Positions 50,444 to 59,968 of a stretch of 64,000 nt of DNA are shown piece after piece (the stretch's first letter is position 1; each line of letters opens with the position of its first letter). The DNA lies in NCBI RefSeq assembly GCF_018275325.1, contig NZ_JAGVQR010000004.1, positions 62,001 through 126,000 on the forward strand, given 5' to 3'. Made by a program: the position numbers and the translations under genes. A model generated the notes under the pieces. It saw only the letters and a list, made by a program, of their open reading frames with translations. It did not search any database and was not told the origin of the DNA. Origin of the DNA: Nocardioides palaemonis (lineage in GTDB: Bacteria > Actinomycetota > Actinomycetes > Propionibacteriales > Nocardioidaceae).

Positions 50444-53400
50444 TCAGCGCTCGAAGACGGCCGTGGTCCGTCCCGGCACCGTCACCGCGTCGGCCGCGAC
50501 GGTGCTGCCCTTGACGACCGGGTCGGCACCCGACGCCTGGACCCGGTGGAGGTGCCAGCCGGATCCGGTGCCGGCGACCGTGGTCGTCTCGGGCGAGGCG
50601 TTCACCACCACGAGCACGCCGTCGCGACCCGGGTCCGCGTCGGTGCCGCGGGTGTCGTCGACGAGCATCGCGACGACCCCGGGGTCGGTGTCGAGGAACG
50701 ACACCTTCGCCTGGATCGCCTCTAGCGAGCCGAGCCGGAACAGCCGCGACGACGTACGGATCCGCAGCAGGTCCTGGGCGGCCGCGTGCGCCGCGTCCAT
50801 CGCCGCCGGCCCGGGCTTCAGCGCAGGGTCGGCCAGCAGGGGCGCCATGAAGGGCCACTTGGCCTCGTTGTCCGCCTTCGGCGGCAGCCCCGACCCGAAC
50901 GTGTTGTCGCGACGCTGCCAGTCGACCCGGTTGAACCAGTCGCCCGAGTCGTAGGAGTTGCGGTCGAGGCTCTTGCTGCGCAGCAGGTCGGTGCCGGCGT
51001 GCCAGAACACCACGCCCTGCGAGAGCGCGACGGTCGAGAGCGAGACGGTGTTCATCCGCACCCGGTCGGCCATCGAGGTGCCCGCGGGCAGCTTGAGGGC
51101 GAGCGAGTCGTAGAGCGTCTCGTTGTCGTGGGCGTCGACGTAGGTCACCGTCTCCGACGGGTCGGCGGCGTAGCCGGCGGGCTGTCCGTTGTAGTCGACC
51201 TCCGAGCCGACCACGTCCTCGCCCGTCGAGCTGCGGAAGCGGAAGTCGGCGAGGTTGCCGGCCATGCCGAGGCGGACCAGGTCCTCGTCGTGCCGCAGCG
51301 CCGTGAGTTGCTCGTCGGGGGTGCCGTTGGCCGCAGCGCCGTTGGGGTCGGTGTAGAGCCCCGAGCCGAAGCCCTGCACCCGCGGGTCCTCGTCGAACGG
51401 ACCGCCGCCGCGCACGGCGTCGCGCAGCCGGTCGCTGAAGGAGCCGATACCGGTCCCGGCGAGGTTGGCCTGGGTGGCCTGCACGAAGCGGGCGTCGTCG
51501 GCGACCTCGCCGAAGTTCCAGCCCTCGCCGTAGAGGTAGATGCCCTTCCCGTCGACGCCGTCGCGCCGCACGGTGAGCCGGTCGAGCGCGGCGCGCAGCC
51601 GGGTCATGTTCGCGAGCGAGTGGTGGCCCATCAGGTCGAACCGGAAGCCGTCGACCTTGTACTCCCGCGCCCAGGTGAGCACGGAGTCGATCATCAGCTT
51701 CTCCATCATCCGGTGCTCGGTCGCGGTGTTCGAGCAGCAGGTGCTGTTCTCGACCGCACCGGTGGCGGAGAGACGGTGGTAGTAGCCCGGGACGACCCGG
51801 TCGAGCACCGACTTCGGGTCCTGCCCGGAGGCGGCCGTGTGGTTGTAGACGACGTCCATCACGACCTGGAGCCCGGCGCCGTGCAGCCCCTGGACCATCT
51901 GGCGGAACTCCACCGTGCGGCGGGTGCCGTCCGGGTCGGTGCTGTAGGAGCCCTCGGGCGCGGTGTAGTGCAGCGGGTCGTAGCCCCAGTTGAAGCCGTC
52001 CCTGCCCGCGACCGCGCCGACGCACTCCTGCTGCTGCGGCGAGTCGGCGGGCAGCGCGCGCAGGTCGCAGTCGGGCGTCGCCTGGTCGGCGCGCCGCTCC
52101 TCGATCGTCGCGATGTCGAAGGCCGGCAGCAGGTGGACCGTGTTGAGCCCGGCGGCAGCGAGCCTCCGCAGGTGCCGCATGCCGGCGGAGTCACGTCGGG
52201 TGAAGGCGGCGTAGGTCCCGCGCTCCGCGGCCGGCACCGTCTCGTCGCCGATGGAGAAGTCGCGGACGTGCAGCTCGTAGACGTTGCGGTCCTCGGGCTG
52301 CGCGACGACCGGCGCGCGGTCGCGCGACCAGCCGGACGGAGCCAGGCGCGGGTCGTCGAGGTCGACGACGAGCGAGGCCTGCGAGTTCGCCGTCAGCGCG
52401 ACGGAGTACGGGTCGGTGACACGGTTGGTGACCACCGCGCCTGCCGCCGGGGCGAACACCGTGACGTCGTAGGTGTAGGCCGCACCGCGCCACGAGGCGG
52501 GGCCGGTGACCTGCCAGGTGCCGTCGTCGCGGCGCCGCATCGGCACCGTCCGACCGGCCACCCGGGCCGACACCGACTGCGCCGTCGGCGCCCACACCAC
52601 GAGGGTCGGGCGAGCGCCGCGCCACGTCACGCCGAGGTCGGCGCGCGCGGCGTCGGCGTAGACGTCGTCGAGGACGCCGGGCACCTGGACGCCGGTCGCG
52701 TCGCGCAGCGCGCCGCCCGGGTCGTACGACGCGACCGCGAGCTGGCCGGTGAGGATCTCGGGGACCCGCCGCTGCGCGCTCCGGTCGAGGCGGAACGCCT
52801 CGTAGCCCTCGAGCTGCGGGAAGTCCGCCAGCACGTCGGCCGGCAGCCCGGCGGGGTCGAGGGTCAACGGGACCGACGAGCCACCAGTGACGGCCTCGGC
52901 GTCGACCGCGAGGTCACCGGCGCGCGAGAAGTGCAGGCGGTAGCGGCGGGAGGCGGCGTCCGGCACGTCCCAGGCGATGATCCCGCGACGCACCCACTGG
53001 GCCTTCGCCTTCGTCAGGTCCGGGGACGCGCCGCCCTGGCGCGAGGAGATCGTCAACCGGTGGGTGCCCACGTCGTAGGTGAATACCACCTGCACGCCTC
53101 CCGCGGGGACGTCGAAGCCGATGTTGGCGCCGTCGCGCGCCCCGTCCTGGCCGTAGTTCTCCGTCCAGGACAGCCCGTGGGCGACCTTGGTCTCGTAGCT
53201 CCCGGCGGGCAGCGTCAACGACGCGGTGTAGGTGCCGTCGCCGTCCGGGTCCTGGAGCCAGCCGCGCATGCAGTCCGGGGACCAGTCGGCCGGGCAGCCC
53301 AGCTCGGACTGGAAGCTGCCGGCGAGCGTGACGATCGGGTCCTGGGCGTCGCTGGTGATCCAGTGCGTGGCGTGGTCGTAGTAGAAGGTCACCGGACCGG

Positions 53401-56140
53401 GGGCGGCGACGTCGAGCGGGATGTTCGCACCGCCCGGCACGCCCCCCGCCCCGTAGTTCTCCTCCCACGAGCCGTCGATCGCGGCCTTGTACTCGTAGCC
53501 GCCGGCAGGCAGGTCGACGGTGCGCTTCCAGACCAGGTCGTCGGCGTCGAGGGACATCTGCGCCTGGGCGCAGTCGGGCTGCCAGTCGCCAGGGCAGCCC
53601 ATCTCGCTGTTGAGGCTGCCCGGCACGGAGACGGCCGACGGCTGGGTGACCGGGCCGCCGTCACCTCCTCCGCCGGGGGTCGGCTCCTCCTCGGGGTCGC
53701 CGACGGTGGCGTAGGACGACGCCACCGACAGGTTGCCGCTGGAGTCGCGCAGGACCGCGCGGTACTCGAGGAGCGTGCCCATGGCCAGCGACGAGACGTC
53801 GTGGAAGACCCGGTAGGGCGCGTTGTCGTCCGTGCCGAGCGCGGTCCAGTCGGTCGCGCCGACGGGCCGCCACGCGACCGTGACCTGGTTGAAGCCGCCG
53901 TCGGGCACGCCCACGGTGATCGGCGAACGCCCGCCGACGACGCCGCCGGCCGACGGCTTCTCGAGGTGGATCGCGGGCGCGTCCTTGCGCGGGGCGAGCC
54001 GGCGGTCGGCGCGCCACACGACCGCGGACAGCGGCGGCACGGTGATCTCGGTGCGGCCCTCCGCGTCGGTGCGCAGCCGGCCGCGACCGGCGGGCCACAC
54101 CTGCGAGAACGACGCCCGCTGCATCTCGGTGCCGACCGTGACGGTCTTCGCGGTCGTCGCGTTGTTCAGCGCGACGAGGAGCTCGCGCTTCTCCCCCGCG
54201 TCGATCCGGCTGAAGGCGTAGATGCCCGCGTCGTTGGAGGCGTACCGGTGCAGCTGTGCTCCGTCGGCCAGCGCGGGGTAGGTCCTCCGCAGCCGGGCGA
54301 GGTCGCGGATCGTGCGGTAGAGCGGGTGGGAGGTGTCGTAGTTGGCGTCCGCGGTCGTGGCGTCGGTGCCGATCAGGTCGTTGTCGTTGTAGGACGCCAC
54401 CTGGCTGGGGAACATGTCCTCGCGGGCGTCCTTGTCACCGCCGTCCCCGACGAAACCCTGCTCGTCGCCGTAGTAGACGACCGGCTGGCCGCGCGTCAGG
54501 TACATCAGCGCGTGGGCGAGCTCGTCGCGCTCGAGCACGGCGTCGGTGCCCTGCAGGAAGGTGCCGATCCGGCCCATGTCGTGGTTGCCGAGGAACGTCG
54601 GCGACGCGTAGGCGTTGGAGTCGGTGTCGGTGTACCAGTCGTCACCGGCGTAGAAGTCACGCAGCCGGGTCGTGGCGGCGCCCTTCGCGAAGCCGGTGCC
54701 GGCGGCCTGGAAGCCGAAGTCGAGCGTGGCGTCGAGGCGGCCCTCGGTGCTGAAGCGCGAGAGGTAGGCGGGGTCGGCGTCGTAGACCTCGCCGAACGCG
54801 AAGAAGTCCGTGTTGCCGATGTCGGCGGCGTGCTGGCGGATCGCCGGGGCGAACTGCTGCCAGAACTCCATGTTGACGTGCTTGACGGTGTCGATGCGGA
54901 AGCCGTCGATGCCGAAGTCCACCCAGGTCTGGTAGACGTCGGTCATCCCGTCGACGACCTCGGGCTTCTCGGTGAACAGGTCGTCGAGGCCGACGAAGTC
55001 GCCGTAGGTCGAGGACTCGCCGGCGAACGTCGAGTCGCCGCGGTTGTGGTAGTTCGTCGGGTCGTTGAGCCACGCCGGCACCTTGACCGTCCGGTCGGCG
55101 TCGTCGCGGAAGACCGGCGTGTAGGGGAAGGACGTGGCGGCGTCGAGCGCGGGGAAGGTGTCGCCGCCGGCGTAGTCGCGGTCGTCGAACGGCTGGCCCG
55201 ACGCGTCACGGTAGGGCTCGGCGTCCTTGCCGACGTAGCCGTACTGCTGCTCCTGGTAGTCGATGACGTCGGCGGTGTGGTTGGTGATGATGTCGAAGAA
55301 GACCTTGATCCCGCGGGCGTGGGCCTTGTCGATGAACGCCTTCAGCTCGGCGTTCGTGCCGAAGTGCGGGTCGATGCGGGTGAAGTCGGTGACCCAGTAG
55401 CCGTGGTAGCCGGCGCTGGCGTCGGCGCCCGTGCCCTGCACCGGCCGGTTCTCGAAGCTCGGCGTCAGCCAGATGGCCGTGGTGCCGAGGCCGGCGATGT
55501 AGTCGAGCCGGTCGGAGAGGCCCTTGACGTCGCCGCCGTGGAAGAAGCCCTTGTCGGACGGGTCGAGGCCGGTGGCCATCCGGTCGCCGGTGAGGCCGCC
55601 CGTGTCGTTGGAGGTGTCGCCGTTGGCGAACCTGTCGGCCATCACGAAGTAGAAGTTCTCCCGCGTGAGCGGGGCGCGGAGCGAGGTGGTCGCCAGCCGG
55701 CGGTCGGCCGCGGTCGGGCGCGCCGCCGGCGCCGCGGCGGGAGCCACGGCGATCCGGTGGGTGGTGTCGTCGTAGCTGAACCGCAGCTGCGCGTCGTGCT
55801 GCAGCACCAGGGGGATGTCGGCGCCTCCGGCCGCGCCACCGGCCCCGTAGTTCTCCTCCCACGAGCCGTCGATCGCGACCTTGTAGGAGTAGGTGCCCGC
55901 GGGCAGGTCGGCCTCCAGCGCCCACGTCCCGTCCCCCTGGAGCGACAGCCCGGAGGCCGGACAGTCGGGCGTCCAGTCGGCGGCGCACCCGAGCTCGTCC
56001 TGGAGCGAGCCGGCGAGGGTGACGGTCGCGGGCGGCGTCCCCTCGTCGCGGGCGGCGAGCGCCGTCGTCGCGGGGACGACGGTGAAGCCGGTGGTGAGGG
56101 CCGTGAGGGCAGCGACGAGGGCGGGGGTGGGTCGACGCAC
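50444..56140 (-). CDS. Secreted amylopullulanase: two GH13 catalytic domains and three X25 modules
   Basis: 1898 residues from the GTG at 56140 (GGGAG five bases upstream); frames further upstream are rejected. Signal peptide 1-31. X25-like starch-binding modules lie at ~37-132, ~837-930 and ~935-1033 (each with LxxELGC..DW.PDC and GSWEENYG-like motifs). The first GH13 (alpha-amylase type, ~160-715) has catalytic Asp417 (DGFRID), Glu451 (FGEVYD) and Asp521 (GNHD). Then come a pullulanase N-domain, a CBM48-like region (~1165-1240) and a pullulanase-type GH13 (~1285-1890) with Asp1502 (DGFRFD), Glu1539 (YGEGWNFG) and Asp1672 (DAHDNE). It should cut alpha-1,4 and alpha-1,6 links of starch or pullulan outside the cell. 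Regulation by the upstream TGCA boxes is likely. Confidence 0.94.
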   Translation of the reverse strand: MRRPTPALVAALTALTTGFTVVPATTALAARDEGTPPATVTLAGSLQDELGCAADWTPDCPASGLSLQGDGTWALEADLPAGTYSYKVAIDGSWEENYGAGGAAGGADIPLVLQHDAQLRFSYDDTTHRIAVAPAAAPAARPTAADRRLATTSLRAPLTRENFYFVMADRFANGDTSNDTGGLTGDRMATGLDPSDKGFFHGGDVKGLSDRLDYIAGLGTTAIWLTPSFENRPVQGTGADASAGYHGYWVTDFTRIDPHFGTNAELKAFIDKAHARGIKVFFDIITNHTADVIDYQEQQYGYVGKDAEPYRDASGQPFDDRDYAGGDTFPALDAATSFPYTPVFRDDADRTVKVPAWLNDPTNYHNRGDSTFAGESSTYGDFVGLDDLFTEKPEVVDGMTDVYQTWVDFGIDGFRIDTVKHVNMEFWQQFAPAIRQHAADIGNTDFFAFGEVYDADPAYLSRFSTEGRLDATLDFGFQAAGTGFAKGAATTRLRDFYAGDDWYTDTDSNAYASPTFLGNHDMGRIGTFLQGTDAVLERDELAHALMYLTRGQPVVYYGDEQGFVGDGGDKDAREDMFPSQVASYNDNDLIGTDATTADANYDTSHPLYRTIRDLARLRRTYPALADGAQLHRYASNDAGIYAFSRIDAGEKRELLVALNNATTAKTVTVGTEMQRASFSQVWPAGRGRLRTDAEGRTEITVPPLSAVVWRADRRLAPRKDAPAIHLEKPSAGGVVGGRSPITVGVPDGGFNQVTVAWRPVGATDWTALGTDDNAPYRVFHDVSSLAMGTLLEYRAVLRDSSGNLSVASSYATVGDPEEEPTPGGGGDGGPVTQPSAVSVPGSLNSEMGCPGDWQPDCAQAQMSLDADDLVWKRTVDLPAGGYEYKAAIDGSWEENYGAGGVPGGANIPLDVAAPGPVTFYYDHATHWITSDAQDPIVTLAGSFQSELGCPADWSPDCMRGWLQDPDGDGTYTASLTLPAGSYETKVAHGLSWTENYGQDGARDGANIGFDVPAGGVQVVFTYDVGTHRLTISSRQGGASPDLTKAKAQWVRRGIIAWDVPDAASRRYRLHFSRAGDLAVDAEAVTGGSSVPLTLDPAGLPADVLADFPQLEGYEAFRLDRSAQRRVPEILTGQLAVASYDPGGALRDATGVQVPGVLDDVYADAARADLGVTWRGARPTLVVWAPTAQSVSARVAGRTVPMRRRDDGTWQVTGPASWRGAAYTYDVTVFAPAAGAVVTNRVTDPYSVALTANSQASLVVDLDDPRLAPSGWSRDRAPVVAQPEDRNVYELHVRDFSIGDETVPAAERGTYAAFTRRDSAGMRHLRRLAAAGLNTVHLLPAFDIATIEERRADQATPDCDLRALPADSPQQQECVGAVAGRDGFNWGYDPLHYTAPEGSYSTDPDGTRRTVEFRQMVQGLHGAGLQVVMDVVYNHTAASGQDPKSVLDRVVPGYYHRLSATGAVENSTCCSNTATEHRMMEKLMIDSVLTWAREYKVDGFRFDLMGHHSLANMTRLRAALDRLTVRRDGVDGKGIYLYGEGWNFGEVADDARFVQATQANLAGTGIGSFSDRLRDAVRGGGPFDEDPRVQGFGSGLYTDPNGAAANGTPDEQLTALRHDEDLVRLGMAGNLADFRFRSSTGEDVVGSEVDYNGQPAGYAADPSETVTYVDAHDNETLYDSLALKLPAGTSMADRVRMNTVSLSTVALSQGVVFWHAGTDLLRSKSLDRNSYDSGDWFNRVDWQRRDNTFGSGLPPKADNEAKWPFMAPLLADPALKPGPAAMDAAHAAAQDLLRIRTSSRLFRLGSLEAIQAKVSFLDTDPGVVAMLVDDTRGTDADPGRDGVLVVVNASPETTTVAGTGSGWHLHRVQASGADPVVKGSTVAADAVTVPGRTTAVFER

Positions 56141-56177
56141 AGGGACTCCCGAGTGAGCGGTCAGCGTGGCGTCCGTC

Positions 56178-56226
56178 ACACTAGGGCCGAGGTGGCAGTG
56201 GTTGCAATCCCTGCAAGATTTTGCAG
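56178..56226 (-). promoter_or_regulatory. Amylopullulanase promoter with three TGCA boxes (MalR-like operator)
   Basis: On the minus strand TTGCAA (56207-56202) and TAGTGT (56183-56178) fit -35 and -10 with an 18-base spacer. Three TGCA cores at 56203-56206, 56212-56215 and 56222-56225 (phased 9-10 bp) form CTTGCAGG/TTGCAA-type boxes. Similar CTTGCAG repeats precede amylase and maltose genes in Streptomyces, where a LacI-family MalR-type repressor binds. Overlap with the -35 fits repression. Confidence 0.6.
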
Positions 56227-56306
56227 CGAAGCCGGGCTCCGAGAGTCTGCGCACCTTCCCAGCGCGCTCTCAGGGCTTCCACAGGGAGGCGGCGCACGGT
56301 GGAGGC

Positions 56307-57566
56307 ATGAGCGACGGATTCCCTCCCCAGAACGGCGCCGGTGAGCCGGCCGACCAGTCCGTTCCCACCCCGCAGCAGCAGCCCGCGGGCGGGTGGCAGC
56401 ACTCCCCCGGCTGGCCCGCCCCGGGCGGCACCCTCACCCAGCAGCGCCCGCCACGCCGACGTCGCGCCGGCCTGGCCGCCGCGGTGGTCGCGACCTCGCT
56501 GCTCGTCGGTGGTGGCGCCGGCATCGGCGGTGCCGCGTTCTGGGACGCCACCCACGACGACCCGGCCGGTTCCTCCAGCGCCAGCCCGGTCTCCACCTCG
56601 ACGGTGTCGAGCCAGACCCGGTCCCCGGCCGCCGACGGGTCGGTCGAGTCGGTCGCGCAGAAGGTGCTGCCGAGCGTGGTGAAGATCAACGTCAGCGGCC
56701 AGCAGGGCGAGGCGTCGGGGTCGGGCATCATCCTCACCGCCGACGGCACCATCCTCACCAACAACCACGTCGTCGAGCTGGCCGAGAACGGCGGGACGCT
56801 CAAGGTCGACTTCAACGACGGCACCAGCGCCGACGCGGAGATCCTCGGCACGGACCCGCTGACCGACACGGCCGTCATCAAGGCGTCCGGCGTCTCGGAC
56901 CTCACGCCGGCGACCATCGGCAAGTCCGCCAACCTCGGGGTCGGCGAGGGCGTCGTGGCGATCGGGTCGCCCTTCGGGCTCGACGCCACCGTCACCTCCG
57001 GCATCGTCAGCGCCCTCGACCGCCCGGTCAACGTCGGCTCCGACGACCAGGGCAACTCCACGACGTACCCCGCGATCCAGACCGACGCGGCGATCAACCC
57101 CGGCAACTCCGGCGGCCCGCTGGTCGACATGTCCGGTGCCGTGATCGGCATCAACTCCTCCATCCGCACCGCGGCCTCGCAGTCGGCGTTCGGCTCCTCC
57201 GAGCAGTCCGGCTCGATCGGCCTGGGCTTCGCGATCCCGATCGACGAGGTGATGCCGATCGTGGACCAGATGGCGCAGGGCGAGACGCCCACCCACGCCC
57301 GCCTCGGGATCCGGGTCGGCGACGACGCGTCCGGCGCGAAGATCTCCGACGTCACGGCCGGCTCGACCGCCGCCGACGCGGGCATCCAGGCCGGCGACGT
57401 GATCACGTCGGTGGACGGGAAGAAGATCACCGGCGCCGACTCGCTCGTCGCGACGATCCGCTCCTACCGCCCCGGCGACAAGGTGAGCATCACCTGGACC
57501 CGCGGCGGCGACTCCCAGGAGGCGACGGTGACGCTCGACAGCGACGCCACCTCCAGCACCAGCTGA
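56307..57566 (+). CDS. HtrA/DegP-like serine protease with PDZ domain
   Basis: 419 residues. A Pro/Gln-rich cytoplasmic N-terminus is followed by a membrane segment (~54-77) and an outside trypsin-like domain with His154 (TNNHVVE), Asp187 (LTDTAV) and Ser268 (GNSGGPL), then a PDZ domain (~325-410). It degrades or refolds damaged envelope proteins. The ATG follows GGTGGAGGC, with short spacing. Divergent from the amylopullulanase; a hairpin terminator follows. Confidence 0.94.
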   Translation: MSDGFPPQNGAGEPADQSVPTPQQQPAGGWQHSPGWPAPGGTLTQQRPPRRRRAGLAAAVVATSLLVGGGAGIGGAAFWDATHDDPAGSSSASPVSTSTVSSQTRSPAADGSVESVAQKVLPSVVKINVSGQQGEASGSGIILTADGTILTNNHVVELAENGGTLKVDFNDGTSADAEILGTDPLTDTAVIKASGVSDLTPATIGKSANLGVGEGVVAIGSPFGLDATVTSGIVSALDRPVNVGSDDQGNSTTYPAIQTDAAINPGNSGGPLVDMSGAVIGINSSIRTAASQSAFGSSEQSGSIGLGFAIPIDEVMPIVDQMAQGETPTHARLGIRVGDDASGAKISDVTAGSTAADAGIQAGDVITSVDGKKITGADSLVATIRSYRPGDKVSITWTRGGDSQEATVTLDSDATSSTS

Positions 57567-57593
57567 CCCGACACGCCCACCCGTCGCCCGCCT

Positions 57594-57628
57594 CAGGCCG
57601 GCCGCGCCATGATGGTGCGGCCGGCCTG
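57594..57628 (+). terminator. Terminator after the HtrA-like gene
   Basis: CAGGCCGGCCGC (57594-57605) pairs perfectly with GCGGCCGGCCTG (57617-57628), 28 bases after the stop. Confidence 0.75.
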
Positions 57629-57669
57629 TGTGCGTCACGGGAGACGGCCCGCCACTGGGAAGGAGCCAC

Positions 57670-58821
57670 ATGCAGCTCGAGTTGAGCGCCACCGACACCG
57701 ACTTCCGCGCTCGGATGCGCGAGTTCTTCACCACGAAGGTGCCGCAGGAGATCCGGGACACCGTCCTGGCCGGACGCCACCTGGGCCACGACCAGATCGT
57801 GGAGAGCCAGCGCATCCTCAACGCCGAGGGCCTCGCGGTCCCGCACTGGCCCACCGAGTGGGGCGGGCAGGACTGGACCGACCTCCAGCGCCACCTGTGG
57901 CACGAGGAGATGCAGCGCGCCGGCGTCCCTCTGCCGCTGGCCTTCAACGCCTCGATGATCGGTCCGGTGATCGCGCAGTTCGGCACCGAGGAGCAGAAGG
58001 AGCGGTTCCTGCCGGCCACCGCCAACCTCGACATCTGGTGGTCCCAGGGCTTCTCCGAGCCCGACGCCGGATCCGACCTGGCGAGCCTGCGCACCTCCGC
58101 GGTGCGCGACGGCGACGACTGGGTGGTCAACGGGCAGAAGACCTGGACCACGCTCGGCCAGTACGGCGACTGGATCTTCACGCTCGTGCGCACCGACCCC
58201 GAGGTCAAGAAGCAGGCCGGCATCTCGATGCTGCTCATCGACATGACGACGCCCGGCGTCGAGGTGCGGCCGATCGAGCTGATCGATGGCGGTCACGAGG
58301 TCAACGAGGTCTGGTTCTCCGACGTCCGGGTCCCCGGCGACCTGATGGTCGGCGAGCCGGGCCAGGGCTGGACGATCGCGAAGTTCCTCCTCGGCAACGA
58401 GCGGGTCGGGGTGGCACCCGTCGGCGCCACCAAGCGGGCGCTCGCCCGGCTGAAGTCGGAGGCCGGCGACCAGCTGGACGACCCGCTCGTCCGCGCCCGT
58501 GTCGCCGAGCTGGAGAACGACCTGCTCGCGCTCGAGCTCACCGCGCTGCGGGTCGTGGCGCACTCCTCCGACGGCGCGCCCCACCCGGCCTCGTCGGTCC
58601 TCAAGCTCCGCGGCTCGGAGCTGCAGCAGGCCGTCAGCGAGCTCGCGCTCGACCTCGCCGGTCCCGCCTCGCTCGCGGCCCGCGCCGACGACGACTCACC
58701 GCAGGAGGACTGGGCACGCCGCGCGGCGCCGACCTACCTCAACCTGCGCAAGGCCTCGATCTACGGCGGCTCCAACGAGGTGCAGCGCCAGATCATCAGC
58801 CGCACCATCCTGGGACTCTGA
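57670..58821 (+). CDS. Acyl-CoA dehydrogenase 1 (PimC-like large subunit)
   Basis: 383 residues from the ATG with AAGGAG seven bases upstream. Acyl-CoA dehydrogenase fold: WSQGFSEPDAGSDLASLRT (FAD and substrate motif) and IYGGSNEVQRQIISR near the C-terminus. Length and neighbours resemble the two-subunit pimeloyl-CoA dehydrogenase type. It would oxidise an acyl-CoA to the enoyl-CoA. First of three adjacent ACADs. Confidence 0.9.
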   Translation: MQLELSATDTDFRARMREFFTTKVPQEIRDTVLAGRHLGHDQIVESQRILNAEGLAVPHWPTEWGGQDWTDLQRHLWHEEMQRAGVPLPLAFNASMIGPVIAQFGTEEQKERFLPATANLDIWWSQGFSEPDAGSDLASLRTSAVRDGDDWVVNGQKTWTTLGQYGDWIFTLVRTDPEVKKQAGISMLLIDMTTPGVEVRPIELIDGGHEVNEVWFSDVRVPGDLMVGEPGQGWTIAKFLLGNERVGVAPVGATKRALARLKSEAGDQLDDPLVRARVAELENDLLALELTALRVVAHSSDGAPHPASSVLKLRGSELQQAVSELALDLAGPASLAARADDDSPQEDWARRAAPTYLNLRKASIYGGSNEVQRQIISRTILGL

Positions 58822-58831
58822 GGGGACTGAC

Positions 58832-59968
58832 ATGGACTTCACACCTGACGACGAGCAGCAGGCCCTGCGCGAGGCCGTCCGCGGCCTGCTCGCCACGACG
58901 TACGCCGACCACGACGCGCGGCGCCGCACGGTGGCCGAGGATCCCGGGTTCAGCGAGTCGCTGTGGGGCCGGCTCGCCGAGATGGGGGTGCTGGGGCTGC
59001 CCTTCAGCGAGGCCGACGGCGGTGTCGGCGCGGGACCGGTCGAGATCGGCATCGTGTGCCAGGAGCTCGGCCGGGTGCTCGCACCCGAGCCCTACCTCGC
59101 CTCCGTCGTGCACGCCGGCGGCCTGGTCGCCGCCTGCGGCACCCCGGAGCAGAAGACCGACCTGCTCGGCCGGCTCGCCGCGGGCGAGATCGTGCTCGCC
59201 GCCGCCGACACCTCGCCGGGCGCGCGGTGGTCCTCCGCCAACGAGGGCGTGCGCGCGGCCGTCGAGGGGGGCGCGTGGACGCTCACCGGCGTCGCCAACC
59301 CGGTCGTCGCGGGCGACCGCGCCGACGTCCTGGTCGTGGCCGCCGCGCTGCCCGACGGCGGCACCGGGCTGTTCCTGGTGTCGCCGGACGCCGTCGAGTG
59401 CACCGGCTACGCCGCCGCCGACCTGACCCGCGCGGCCACCGTGCGGTTCGACGCGAGCGCCGCCACCCCGCTGGGCGAGCCGGGTCGCGACCTCTCCGCG
59501 AGCATCGCCACCATCAGCGACCTCACCCGGATCATGGGCGCCAACCAGGCGCTCGGCGTGATGCAGTCGCAGGTCCGCGCCACCACGGACTACCTGAGGA
59601 GCCGCAAGCAGTTCGGCGTCACCCTCAACACCTTCCAGGCGCTCACCTTCCGCGCCGCGGACATGTACGTCTCGCTGGAGATGGCGCAGAGCATGGTCGA
59701 CTGGGCGACGATGACCATCGCCGGCGGCGACCCCGCCGTGGTCGCCGACGCCGCCGACCGCGTCGGCCTCACGATCGCGCGCACCGGCCGCCACGTCGGG
59801 CAGGAGGCCATCCAGCTGCACGGCGGGATCGCGATGACGGCCGAGTACGCCGTGGGCGTCGGCACCGCCCACGTCGAGGTGCTCGGCCAGTGGCTGGGCA
59901 ACGGCGGTCACCACCTCGGCCGTCTCGCCGCCCGCGTCGCCGACCACGAGATGGTCGAGGCCGTCTGA
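58832..59968 (+). CDS. Acyl-CoA dehydrogenase 2 (PimD-like small subunit)
   Basis: 378 residues. Opens DFTPDDEQQALREAVRGLL and ends QEAIQLHGGIAMTAEYAVG. The substrate motif TEPGSGS-like region is weak (AAADTSPGARWSSANEG), as in the small subunits of PimCD-type dehydrogenases that lack the catalytic residue. It starts 10 bases after ACAD 1; they probably form a heteromer. Its stop overlaps the start of ACAD 3 by one base. Confidence 0.88.
   Translation: MDFTPDDEQQALREAVRGLLATTYADHDARRRTVAEDPGFSESLWGRLAEMGVLGLPFSEADGGVGAGPVEIGIVCQELGRVLAPEPYLASVVHAGGLVAACGTPEQKTDLLGRLAAGEIVLAAADTSPGARWSSANEGVRAAVEGGAWTLTGVANPVVAGDRADVLVVAAALPDGGTGLFLVSPDAVECTGYAAADLTRAATVRFDASAATPLGEPGRDLSASIATISDLTRIMGANQALGVMQSQVRATTDYLRSRKQFGVTLNTFQALTFRAADMYVSLEMAQSMVDWATMTIAGGDPAVVADAADRVGLTIARTGRHVGQEAIQLHGGIAMTAEYAVGVGTAHVEVLGQWLGNGGHHLGRLAARVADHEMVEAV

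Noticed and set aside
45776..50725. 1649-residue plus-strand open frame
   Set aside because: Antisense shadow of the 1548-residue modular protein; its composition is Arg/Gly/Val/Asp-rich without domain motifs.
56141..56254. Upstream start for the amylopullulanase
   Set aside because: The extra 38 residues would cover the promoter and TGCA boxes; the GTG at 56140 has a ribosome-binding site and a signal peptide follows.
50786..56344. 1852-residue plus-strand open frame
   Set aside because: It is antisense to the amylopullulanase, whose domains and catalytic residues are intact. GC-rich codon bias makes long antisense frames common here.
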